This document shows, in pieces, positions 1 through 5,712 of a stretch of 7,927 nt of DNA; the first letter of the stretch is position 1, and each line of letters opens with the position of its first letter. Origin of the DNA: Clostridium sp. CAG:411 (GTDB lineage Bacteria > Bacillota > Clostridia > Lachnospirales > Lachnospiraceae); assembly GCA_000437275.1 (NCBI GenBank), contig FR899685.1, forward strand, positions 493-8,419. The letters run 5' to 3'. A model generated the notes under the pieces. That model saw nothing but the letters and a program-made list of their open reading frames with translations. It made no database searches and was not told the origin of the DNA. The translations under genes were made by a program, and so were the position numbers.

Positions 1-30
1 GCCTCGTTATGGCCTCTTCGATACCTCTCC
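1..30 (-). tRNA. Partial tRNA gene (5' end only), probably tRNA-Ser
   Basis: Read on the minus strand from base 30, the sequence starts with a 7-nt acceptor arm GGAGAGG (30-24). It continues with T8 A9, a 3-bp D stem TCG/CGA, a D loop AAGAGGCCATAA carrying the GG pair, and the start of the anticodon arm (GGC). The window ends before the anticodon. A 5' end beginning GGAGAGG with this D arm is typical of class II tRNA-Ser in Clostridia (knowledge). The Ser identity is an inference because anticodon and variable arm are outside the window. The gene sits about 9 nt after the predicted start of a strong promoter and 62 nt downstream of ispD. The acceptor 3' half and T arm are not visible, so folding cannot be completed here. 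Confidence 0.8.
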
Positions 31-45
31 GTAACTTGCTCATTT

Positions 46-74
46 AGTTTAACATTTCACTTACCGTTTGTCAA
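46..74 (-). promoter_or_regulatory. Strong sigma-A promoter for the tRNA gene
   Basis: On the minus strand there is a perfect -35 TTGACA (74-69), a 17-bp spacer and a -10 TAAACT (51-46). The spacer ends in TGT, giving an extended -10 (TGN). An A/T-rich run directly upstream of the -35 (about 77-93) resembles the UP element of stable-RNA promoters. The predicted transcription start is near base 39-40, about 9 nt before the tRNA. This is one of the best promoter matches in the window. It lies immediately after the ispD stop codon, so the tRNA need not depend on readthrough from ispD. Confidence 0.85.
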
Positions 75-92
75 CACTTTTTTTAATTTTTT

Positions 93-785
93 TTATTTCA
101 AAAATAAATTTCCTATTTCTAAATCCTCTGGGGTTGTTATTTTTATGTTTTTATAACTGCCTTGTACTAATTTTATCGGTCGATTCAGCATCTTTTCTAC
201 AACCATTGCATCATCGGTAATTCCCTTTTGCTCCGTGCGCATCAACTTCATATATGCTTCTTCTATCAATGCACAGGTAAAAACCTGAGGTGTTTGTATT
301 TGCCATACAAAATTTCTATCTGGTGTCTCTTTGATATAATTTTGTGCATTCACTATCTTTATGGTGTCTTTTACCGGCATACCAACTACACAAGCATCAC
401 TGGTTTCCATTTCTCGTTTTACCCGTTCTAACACTTCTTGTTCCACAAAAGGTCTTGCACCATCATGGATATACACAATATCCGTATCGGAAGTAAGTGC
501 TTTTAATCCCTCATATACAGAATGATACCGTTCCTTCCCACCAGAAACAATTTTCTTTACTTTTTGAAAGTTATACTTTTCAACAATTTGTTCTTTACAA
601 TACTGAAGTTCATCCTTTCCAGCAACCAAAATAATCTCGTCAATAAAACTATCTTCAAAGGCTTTTATCGTATAGTATAAAACAGGATACCCCTGCAACT
701 CTAAATACTGCTTAGGAACCCTTGTATGCATTCTTTTTCCTTTTCCTCCAGCTAAAATAATTGCTGCATTTTTTCTTATTTTCAT
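93..785 (-). CDS. ispD: 2-C-methyl-D-erythritol 4-phosphate cytidylyltransferase (IspD)
   Basis: IspD is the cytosolic third enzyme of the MEP isoprenoid pathway. It joins CTP and methylerythritol phosphate to give CDP-methylerythritol and pyrophosphate. At 230 aa it has normal family length and a single nucleotidyltransferase (GT-A-like) domain. Visible motifs are the CTP-binding loop LAGGKGKRM (11-19, with R18), PKQ with K25, ERYHSV (85-90), HDGARP (107-112), VKDT with T141, TPDR with R157, QTPQVF (164-169) and KITTPED with K215. These match the residues known to bind CTP and substrate in the E. coli enzyme. The related ribitol-phosphate enzyme TarI is less likely, because VKDTIK and the ETPDR/QTPQ arrangement fit IspD better. 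ATG at 785 has an AGAGGT ribosome site 5-6 nt upstream. The gene lies 143 bp after tsaD, with a hairpin between and no clear promoter of its own. Confidence 0.93.
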   Translation of the reverse strand: MKIRKNAAIILAGGKGKRMHTRVPKQYLELQGYPVLYYTIKAFEDSFIDEIILVAGKDELQYCKEQIVEKYNFQKVKKIVSGGKERYHSVYEGLKALTSDTDIVYIHDGARPFVEQEVLERVKREMETSDACVVGMPVKDTIKIVNAQNYIKETPDRNFVWQIQTPQVFTCALIEEAYMKLMRTEQKGITDDAMVVEKMLNRPIKLVQGSYKNIKITTPEDLEIGNLFLK

Positions 786-892
786 TGTTACCTCTTTCTT
801 TTCTACCTATAAAAGCAATTCTTTTCGTTATGATACTACTTGTTCATTTTCCATACCATACCTATAGAATCCTTTTTCTTTTCCATATAAAC

Positions 893-925
893 GAAGCCTC
901 TTGCATCACTGATACAAAAGGCCCC
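893..925 (-). terminator. Hairpin after tsaD, possible weak terminator or attenuator
   Basis: In the transcript, bases 925-911 pair with 907-893 to form a 15-bp stem that includes four G-U pairs, around a 3-nt loop (or five if the last pair opens). The stem begins 3 nt after the tsaD stop codon. It is followed only by CGTTTATAT rather than a long U run. It could end part of the tsaD transcripts or protect their 3' end. Readthrough to ispD seems likely because no clear ispD promoter is visible. Confidence 0.45.
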
Positions 926-928
926 TTT

Positions 929-1960
929 TTATCGTTGTCCGATTTTCAAATTTGGTACTGCATTCAAATCCCATCCGTGTCTCGTACCATTCATAAATTC
1001 ATAATATCCTGCAACACCAATCATAGCTCCATTGTCTGTACAATAAATAGGCGATGGATAAGAAAGTGTATATCCTTCTTTTTCACAGGCCTCGCTCATT
1101 GCTTTTCTAAGTGCAGAATTCGATGCAACTCCTCCCGCAATTGCAATTGTTTTCATATTATATTCTTTCGCTGCCAGCATTGTCTTTTCTACCAATACTT
1201 CTACTACTGCATTTTGAAAGGATGCTGCAATATCTGCTTCGTTGATTTCCTCGCCTTTCATTTTGCATCCATTTATATGATTTAATACAGCAGATTTTAC
1301 CCCACTGAAACTAAAATCATAGGGAGCGTCCTCTATCTTTGCCTTTGGGAAACGAATTGCCTTTGGATTTCCCTCTTTTGCTAACTTATCTATCTTAGGT
1401 CCACCTGGATAACCCAATCCAATCGAACGGGCTACTTTATCAAAGGCTTCCCCAACCGCATCGTCTCTTGTCCTGCCAATAATTTCGTAAACTCCATATG
1501 CTTTTACCAGAACTAAATGCGTATGACCTCCTGATACAATTAAACACAGAAATGGTGGTTCTAAGTCAGGATGCTCAATATAGTTTGCAGATACATGTCC
1601 TTCTATATGATGGACTCCTACCAATGGTATATTTTTAGCAAAACAGATTGCTTTTGCCTCTGCTACGCCAACCAAAAGTGCCCCCACCAGACCAGGTCCA
1701 TAGGTAACTGCTATCGCATCCAAATCATCTAATGTACAATCCGCCTCTTCTAATGCTTCTTCTATTACCTGATTAATCTTTTCGATATGTTTTCTGGACG
1801 CAATCTCTGGTACAACTCCACCATATAATTTATGTAATTCAATCTGGGATGCTATAATATTAGATAATACTTCTCTTCCATTTCGAATCACTGCTGCTGC
1901 TGTCTCGTCACAAGAAGACTCTATTCCCAGTATAAGTACATCTTTTTCTTTCTTTTCCAT
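929..1960 (-). CDS. tsaD: tRNA N6-adenosine threonylcarbamoyltransferase TsaD (Gcp/YgjD)
   Basis: TsaD moves the threonylcarbamoyl group from threonylcarbamoyl-AMP to A37 of ANN-decoding tRNAs, working in the cytosol with TsaB and TsaE. The 343-aa protein has the full ASKHA-fold Kae1/TsaD architecture. Visible are ILGIESSCDETAAAV (10-24), a GPG loop (88-90), the metal-binding HxxxH (H118, H122), IVSGGHTHLV (141-150), the GRTRDDAVGEAFDK segment (162-175), YPGGP (184-188), SFSGVKSAV (217-225), AGGVASN (275-281) and CTDNGAMIG (307-315), where D309 completes the metal site. All key residues are present, so it should be active. ATG at 1960 has a GAGG site 9 nt upstream. It is the third t6A gene in this window, separated from tsaE and tsaB by rimI, a four-cysteine protein, rnz and a membrane protein gene. 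The gap to the preceding gene is 76 bp with no clear promoter or terminator. Confidence 0.97.
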   Translation of the reverse strand: MEKKEKDVLILGIESSCDETAAAVIRNGREVLSNIIASQIELHKLYGGVVPEIASRKHIEKINQVIEEALEEADCTLDDLDAIAVTYGPGLVGALLVGVAEAKAICFAKNIPLVGVHHIEGHVSANYIEHPDLEPPFLCLIVSGGHTHLVLVKAYGVYEIIGRTRDDAVGEAFDKVARSIGLGYPGGPKIDKLAKEGNPKAIRFPKAKIEDAPYDFSFSGVKSAVLNHINGCKMKGEEINEADIAASFQNAVVEVLVEKTMLAAKEYNMKTIAIAGGVASNSALRKAMSEACEKEGYTLSYPSPIYCTDNGAMIGVAGYYEFMNGTRHGWDLNAVPNLKIGQR

Positions 1961-2036
1961 GTTTTGTTTCCTCTGCTTCTATTCCAATTTATTTCTTTTC
2001 TACAGCGTTTGTACACATCTCGCTGCCTTTTCTATC

Positions 2037-2642
2037 CTACTTTTCTTCGTCTGTTGTTTCATTATCTCCAGAAACCAATTCCCATCCTAATATTTTCCAT
2101 TTTCCGTCTTCATCCTGACGCAATAGGAATTGTTCATTGCTTTTTTTATAAGAATTTCCCTCTTGTATCAAATAGGAGGCATATAAAGATGCACATTGTC
2201 TTCCTTTGATTTTTTGTTTTACAACAGAACTATTTTTGTCTATCATATAGCTGGATATACTTCGTTTTGCCTTTTTGTATTCCCGTATATCTGCTTTTAA
2301 GTCTTCTAGTTGTTCTTCTAATGTATTATTTTGCTGTAATTCGCTATCAAACATTTCGCGCATTTTTTCTACTAATGCTTTTTGCTCCTTATCAGACATA
2401 GACTGGTTGTATAGACAACTGGTAATACGACTATACATCTTTAACACCTCTCGAGGTGTTCCCGGATATCCATCCTTAAAGTCCTTATCCAATAGTACTT
2501 GTATTTCATCATTCTTACTATTTGTCAGTTCTTTCTGGTTATGTCTATTCTGTATGATCTGCCAGAAAATGATAGCTGCTGCTACCACCACGATTGCCAT
2601 GACAAATACAGTAAGCATCGTCTTTTGCTTCTTATTTTTCAT
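2037..2642 (-). CDS. Single-pass membrane protein of unknown function (DUF6715-like)
   Basis: A 201-aa protein with a short basic N-terminus (KNKKQK), one hydrophobic helix (about 9-30) and a soluble remainder. This suggests N-in anchoring with the rest outside the membrane; there is no lipobox. The region 45-135 is rich in charged helices and contains GYPGTPREVLKMYSRI (58-73) and LEDLKADIREYKKAKR (112-127). The C-terminal third ends with FLLRQDEDGKWKILGWEL (172-189), a strand-like pattern typical of NTF2-like or lipoprotein-type domains. From memory this resembles DUF6715, a family common in Lachnospiraceae. That assignment is tentative and gives no function. ATG at 2642 has an excellent AAGGAGGG site 7 nt upstream. 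It lies between rnz and tsaD on the same strand, 103 bp after rnz, with a weak promoter candidate and a dyad in that gap. Confidence 0.85.
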   Translation of the reverse strand: MKNKKQKTMLTVFVMAIVVVAAAIIFWQIIQNRHNQKELTNSKNDEIQVLLDKDFKDGYPGTPREVLKMYSRITSCLYNQSMSDKEQKALVEKMREMFDSELQQNNTLEEQLEDLKADIREYKKAKRSISSYMIDKNSSVVKQKIKGRQCASLYASYLIQEGNSYKKSNEQFLLRQDEDGKWKILGWELVSGDNETTDEEK

Positions 2643-2670
2643 ATTTTGCCCTCCTTATTCTCTCAGCCTC

Positions 2671-2691
2671 AGGAATATATAGGTTATTCCT
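2671..2691. repeat. Short inverted repeat (7-7-7) upstream of the membrane protein gene
   Basis: AGGAATA (2671-2677) and its complement TATTCCT (2685-2691) flank a 7-bp spacer. The dyad lies between a weak -10 candidate and the start codon of the 201-aa membrane protein. It could be an operator or a small leader hairpin. In AT-rich DNA a repeat this short may also be chance. Confidence 0.3.
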
Positions 2692-2704
2692 TCTATTTCT
2701 ATTT

Positions 2705-2733
2705 ATTATATCGGCTCTTTAGGACAAAAATAT
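2705..2733 (-). promoter_or_regulatory. Weak promoter candidate before the membrane protein gene
   Basis: A perfect -10 TATAAT (2710-2705) is present on the minus strand. At 17-bp spacing the -35 is only ATATTT (2733-2728), a poor match, and there is no TG extension. It would start a leader of about 55 nt for the 201-aa membrane protein and tsaD. A chance match is possible because the region is AT-rich. Confidence 0.3.
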
Positions 2734-2745
2734 AGGCACTGGTTT

Positions 2746-3663
2746 TTATTCGTCCTTATCAAATTCTAAGGTAACGCTTCTCTTATCCCTAGCTATAATG
2801 GTCTGTGGAAATATCTTTCGAACTTGTTCTTTGTATTGCTCTGGATACGTCAGCGAAGGACTATAATGGGTAAGCCACATCTGTTCTGGCTGCGCTTCTT
2901 TTGCTAATTCCGCAGCTTCATAGAATGTCATATGTTTGTTTTCTTTCGCCTTTTTTTGTTTCTCTGGCTCTCCGTACATGCCTTCACAGACAAATAAATC
3001 TGCGCCTTTTGCCTGCTCTGCAATAATCGGCAACGGGCGGGTGTCTGTACAGTATGTCACCTTAATTCCTTTTCTTGGTAGTCCCAGCACCATATCTGGT
3101 GTGTAGGTAATACCATCTTCTGTAAGAATCGTCTCTCCTTTTTGTAATCTTCCCCATAATTTCTGAGGAATATTACGCTGTTTTGCCTGTTCTAATATGA
3201 ATTTTCCACCCCGTCGCACATGTAACGTGTATCCATAACATGTCACTGTATGCTTCACACGAAACGCTTCTATTTCATATCCATTAATTTGTATACATTG
3301 ATATGGTTCTGTAATTTCTTTGAATTTCAATTCAAAGGGAAGCTCTGGTGCAATCACTCGCAGCGCATTTACTACTCGTTCCAGTCCTTTCGGTCCGATC
3401 AATGTTACGGGTTCTGTTCGATCTGCATTTCCCATTGATAATAATAATCCAGGCAGTCCACTAATATGATCCCCATGATAATGGGTAAAACAAATGGTAT
3501 CTATATCATGAAAACTCCATCCTTTTTCACGTATAGCAATCTGTGTTCCTTCTCCACAGTCAATAAGAAGACTGCTTCCATTTAATCTAGTCATAAGTGC
3601 TGTAAGCCATCTTTTTGGTAATGGCATCATTCCACTAGTACCTAATAAACAAACATCTAACAT
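2746..3663 (-). CDS. rnz: Ribonuclease Z (tRNA 3' endonuclease)
   Basis: RNase Z is a cytosolic metallo-beta-lactamase-fold endonuclease that removes 3' trailers from tRNA precursors, mainly those without an encoded CCA. The 305-aa length is normal for the short bacterial form. Visible are the N-terminal LLGTSGMMPLPKRWLTALM segment (6-24), LLIDCGEGTQ (32-41), the zinc motif H61-x-H63-x-D65-H66, a further ligand H138 (VKHTV), D207 in CTDTRP and H266 in LTHYSP, so the dinuclear zinc site is complete. The substrate-binding arm (about 150-180) has KLWGRLQKGE but lacks the usual Gly-Pro just before it. The MMPLPKRWLTAL N-terminus is a form I associate with Clostridia. ATG at 3663 has an AAAGGG site about 7 nt upstream. 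The gene follows the four-cysteine protein by 25 bp and almost certainly shares its promoter. Confidence 0.95.
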   Translation of the reverse strand: MLDVCLLGTSGMMPLPKRWLTALMTRLNGSSLLIDCGEGTQIAIREKGWSFHDIDTICFTHYHGDHISGLPGLLLSMGNADRTEPVTLIGPKGLERVVNALRVIAPELPFELKFKEITEPYQCIQINGYEIEAFRVKHTVTCYGYTLHVRRGGKFILEQAKQRNIPQKLWGRLQKGETILTEDGITYTPDMVLGLPRKGIKVTYCTDTRPLPIIAEQAKGADLFVCEGMYGEPEKQKKAKENKHMTFYEAAELAKEAQPEQMWLTHYSPSLTYPEQYKEQVRKIFPQTIIARDKRSVTLEFDKDE

Positions 3664-3688
3664 TAATTTCCCTTTCTAAAGGTACTCC

Positions 3689-3907
3689 TTATAATACCTC
3701 TACTTTCTCTATTCTTTCTATCGGAATGGCAAAACTCTTAATGATTTTTTCGTAACATTCCTCACATAAGTAAAAACGGTCCACTTTCAAATCTTTTTTT
3801 GAAAAATAGCCCCATTCTTTATATCCCGCAAATACATCTTCTTTTAAGATTCCATTTTCCATTTTTATTTGCTTTTCACAGGCATTGCATCTTATATTCG
3901 GATTCAT
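3689..3907 (-). CDS. Small four-cysteine (zinc-ribbon-like) protein of unknown function
   Basis: A 72-aa protein with two CxxC knuckles, C7-x2-C10 near the N-terminus and C48-x2-C51 near the C-terminus, 37 residues apart. This is the layout of a treble-clef or zinc-ribbon fold that binds one zinc. FYLCEECYEKI (46-56) is the typical second knuckle with its following helix. The open frame extends 12 codons upstream to a GTG at 3943. However, the ribosome site GGGAGG lies inside that extension, 6-7 nt before the ATG at 3907, and the GTG has no such site, so I chose 3907. It is the first gene after a promoter and sits 25 bp ahead of rnz, suggesting co-expression. A link to RNA handling or redox sensing is only inference. 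I do not recognise a named family. Confidence 0.8.
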   Translation of the reverse strand: MNPNIRCNACEKQIKMENGILKEDVFAGYKEWGYFSKKDLKVDRFYLCEECYEKIIKSFAIPIERIEKVEVL

Positions 3908-4001
3908 AACAATCCTCCCATCAATTTTATCTTCTATTTGCACAAAACAAAATGTTACAAGGCAAGCTACACACTAAAACAGCTCTCTTATATGACTAAA
4001 C

Positions 4002-4038
4002 TAGCCATTTTTCTTTATTATACGATAGCCATTTTTCT
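4002..4038. repeat. 13-bp direct repeat overlapping the rnz-unit promoter
   Basis: TAGCCATTTTTCT occurs exactly at 4002-4014 and again at 4026-4038, 24 bp apart start to start. One copy fills most of the -35/-10 spacer of the promoter at 4017-4045, and the other lies at the predicted transcription start. A protein binding both copies would cover the core promoter from two sides. That makes this a candidate operator, though a local duplication is the alternative. Confidence 0.5.
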
Positions 4039-4045
4039 CTGTATA
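4017..4045 (-). promoter_or_regulatory. Promoter for the four-cysteine protein and rnz
   Basis: On the minus strand there is a -35 TATACA (45-40 of the 4000s, 4 of 6 matches to TTGACA), a 17-bp spacer and a perfect -10 TATAAT (4022-4017). The predicted start near 4010 gives a leader of about 100 nt before the ATG at 3907. It lies in the 167-bp gap after rimI, the largest gap inside this stretch, which supports a new transcription unit starting here. No intrinsic terminator is visible after rimI, so readthrough from upstream is also likely. Confidence 0.6.
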
Positions 4046-4074
4046 GTTGAAAAAACTGTATGCAAAGGAACCAT

Positions 4075-4515
4075 TTACCTTTCCTGATTTTTCCACATGA
4101 TTACCGCGTTCTCTGTAGGTTTTTCGTAATAATTTTTACGGACACCTGCGTTTATAAAATTGAATTTTTCATATAGTGCGATTGCTGCATGATTACTTTC
4201 TCGCACTTCTAATGTAAATGCAACAATGCCATTTTTCTCTCCTTTTTGTAAAAGAAATTCTAGCATCTGTTTTCCAATGCATTTTTTTCGACAAGTCTTT
4301 TTTACTGCTACATTTGTAATTTGACCTTCTCCAGCGATCCCCCACATACCACAGTAGCCTAAAATATCTTTTTCTTCTTCTGCTACCAAATAAATATTAG
4401 ATGGGTTTGCAATCGCATCTGCAAAGGACTTTTGACTCCATGGCGAGGAAAACATCTCTTGCTCCAGTATACATACCTGTTCTAAATCGCCCAGACACAT
4501 CTCTCTTATATTCAT
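4075..4515 (-). CDS. rimI: GNAT N-acetyltransferase, RimI family (ribosomal protein S18 alanine acetyltransferase)
   Basis: RimI-type enzymes use acetyl-CoA to acetylate N-terminal amines, classically of ribosomal protein S18, in the cytosol. The 146-aa length is right for the family. Visible are the N-terminal IREMCLGDLEQVCILE (3-18), PWS (25-27), strand ITNVAV (66-71), the acetyl-CoA loop R76-KKCIG-81, LEVRESN (102-108) with E103 as likely general base, and ALYEKFNF (113-120) with Y115 as likely acid. The loop is unusual: the first glycine of the R-x-x-G-x-G/A motif is Cys79, encoded by TGC at 4281-4279, one base from Gly GGC. The start ATG overlaps the tsaB stop by 4 bp (ATGA), so translation is probably coupled. 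tsaB-rimI adjacency is common in Bacillota. The true protein substrate cannot be read from the sequence. Confidence 0.9.
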   Translation of the reverse strand: MNIREMCLGDLEQVCILEQEMFSSPWSQKSFADAIANPSNIYLVAEEEKDILGYCGMWGIAGEGQITNVAVKKTCRKKCIGKQMLEFLLQKGEKNGIVAFTLEVRESNHAAIALYEKFNFINAGVRKNYYEKPTENAVIMWKNQER

Positions 4516-5222
4516 GCCTTTTTCTTTTCCTTCTCCAGACGTTCCCGCTCAGCTTGGGATAGACGTAGATAATCTGGCTTATGGTCTCTGGCATGTTCGA
4601 CACGTCCATCCTTGTAATAGACAAATGCCAATGCTCCAAGTGCACCTGCTCTTTGTCTTGCCATATGTGGTGGTGCAAATGTATATGGCACTTTCACCAT
4701 CTCTTCGATTGTCTTTCGTTGCACAGGAACACCATCCCCAAGGAATATAACTGCCTGTCCATTTTTATTGATATCCGATATGATTTCTTCGATTGCCACT
4801 GCTTTTTGCGGAATTAATACATTCATTTTATTTGCCTCAAAGCTATATAGCCCTGTATAAACCTGATTTCTTCTGGCATCCATCATTGGACACACATTTT
4901 CTGATACTCCGCATAAATTATAGGCAAGACCATCCACAGTTGGCACTGGTATAATAGGTTTATCCAATGCTAATCCTAAGCCTTTTGCCGTAGCTGAGCC
5001 AATACGCAATCCTGTAAATGATCCAGGTCCTGCTGCAACCGCAATCGCATCTATTGTATTCATATCAAAGTCCATTCGCTTAACCACTTCATCCAGCATA
5101 GGAAGTAACGTCTGCGAGTGGGTCTTTTTGTAATTTAACGTATACTCCGCAAGCATACTGTCATCCTCTAAAATTGCAATTGTAGCAACTAATCCCGAAC
5201 TGTCAATTGCAAGTATTCTCAT
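4512..5222 (-). CDS. tsaB: t6A biosynthesis protein TsaB (YeaZ)
   Basis: TsaB is the non-catalytic ASKHA-fold partner that binds TsaD and, with TsaE, supports t6A37 formation on tRNA. The 236-aa protein shows the N-terminal ILAIDSSG (3-10), the THSQTLLPMLDEV segment (34-46), the hallmark GPGSFTGLR (65-73), the PTVDGLAYN region (94-102), MMDARRNQVYTGLY (113-126) and the C-terminal KPDYLR (215-220) followed by a short Lys/Glu-rich helix. As expected for TsaB it lacks the HxxxH metal site of TsaD. ATG at 5222 has an AAAGGAG site about 10 nt upstream. A small 5-bp hairpin (5236-5249) partly overlaps that ribosome site. It follows tsaE by 67 bp and overlaps rimI by 4 bp. Confidence 0.95.
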   Translation of the reverse strand: MRILAIDSSGLVATIAILEDDSMLAEYTLNYKKTHSQTLLPMLDEVVKRMDFDMNTIDAIAVAAGPGSFTGLRIGSATAKGLGLALDKPIIPVPTVDGLAYNLCGVSENVCPMMDARRNQVYTGLYSFEANKMNVLIPQKAVAIEEIISDINKNGQAVIFLGDGVPVQRKTIEEMVKVPYTFAPPHMARQRAGALGALAFVYYKDGRVEHARDHKPDYLRLSQAERERLEKEKKKA

Positions 5223-5266
5223 GATTTAGTTTCTCCTTTCTTCTGAAAGATACTCTTATTTGCCCG

Positions 5267-5284
5267 TAGAAAATAGCTTTTCTA
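5267..5284. repeat. Small A/T-rich hairpin between tsaE and tsaB
   Basis: TAGAAAA (5267-5273) and TTTTCTA (5278-5284) are perfect complements around a 4-nt loop. The hairpin begins 5 nt after the tsaE stop codon. No U run follows it in the transcript (the next bases are C-G-G-G-C-rich), so it is not a standard terminator. It may be an RNA processing or stability element, or chance. Confidence 0.3.
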
Positions 5285-5289
5285 TCTTT

Positions 5290-5712
5290 CTATTCTTCTA
5301 TGGTAATTTTACGATAATCAAATCCTTTTTCCAAGTCTTTCTCTATGGTAATCGTTTTACAGCTATCTGGTAAAATTTCTTCTATTAAATTTGCCCATTC
5401 CACCAAACAAACGCCTTCTCCATAAAAGTAATCTTCGTATCCAATTTCTTCCATCTCTTCTATATCCGCAATACGATATACATCAAAATGATAAAAAGGA
5501 AGTCTTCCTTCCTCATAAGTTTGAACAATCGTAAAAGTAGGGCTGGAAACTGGTTCTGTAATGCCAAGTCCTTTTGCCAACCCTTGTGTAAACACTGTTT
5601 TACCGACTCCCAAATCTCCCAGCAGACAATACACTTGCCCTGCTTTTACCTTTTTCCCAAGTTCATAACCAGCTTGAAAGGTATCTGCTGCCTTCAGACT
5701 TTCTATTATCAT
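5290..5712 (-). CDS. tsaE: t6A biosynthesis ATPase TsaE (YjeE/YdiB)
   Basis: TsaE is the P-loop ATPase that cycles the TsaB-TsaD complex during t6A37 synthesis. With the start chosen here it is 140 aa, within family range. Visible are the Walker A motif GDLGVGKT (32-39), FTQGLAKGLG (41-50), the switch-like SPTFTIV (57-63), HFDVYR (75-80) and VEWA (104-107), all family hallmarks. The frame could open 8 codons earlier at 5736. The ATG at 5712 is preferred because AGAAGG lies about 7 nt upstream of it, inside the longer frame. That ATG also overlaps the stop of the preceding YcxB-like gene (ATGA at 5712-5709), indicating translational coupling. tsaB follows after 67 bp. Confidence 0.93.
   Translation of the reverse strand: MIIESLKAADTFQAGYELGKKVKAGQVYCLLGDLGVGKTVFTQGLAKGLGITEPVSSPTFTIVQTYEEGRLPFYHFDVYRIADIEEMEEIGYEDYFYGEGVCLVEWANLIEEILPDSCKTITIEKDLEKGFDYRKITIEE

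Noticed and set aside
93..785. IspD reread as the ribitol-5-phosphate cytidylyltransferase TarI
   Set aside because: The LAGG start resembles TarI, but HDGARP, VKDTIK and ETPDR/QTPQVF fit IspD better, and no teichoic acid genes are nearby.
228..1285. Plus-strand open frames opposite ispD and tsaD, and similar plus-strand frames elsewhere
   Set aside because: They are rich in Cys, Phe, Ile and Ser with no domain pattern, lack ribosome sites, and lie opposite clear genes, so they are reading-frame shadows.
2443..2460. Palindrome AACACCTC-TC-GAGGTGTT inside the membrane protein gene
   Set aside because: It falls in the coding stretch for the TPREV segment, which looks like a family motif, so codon constraint or chance explains it better than a regulatory site.
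3908..3943. GTG-started N-terminal extension of the four-cysteine protein
   Set aside because: No ribosome site precedes the GTG, whereas a GGGAGG site inside the extension serves the ATG at 3907.
4397..4678. A 93-codon minus-strand frame overlapping tsaB and rimI
   Set aside because: It lies in another frame across two well-supported genes; its protein has no recognisable pattern.
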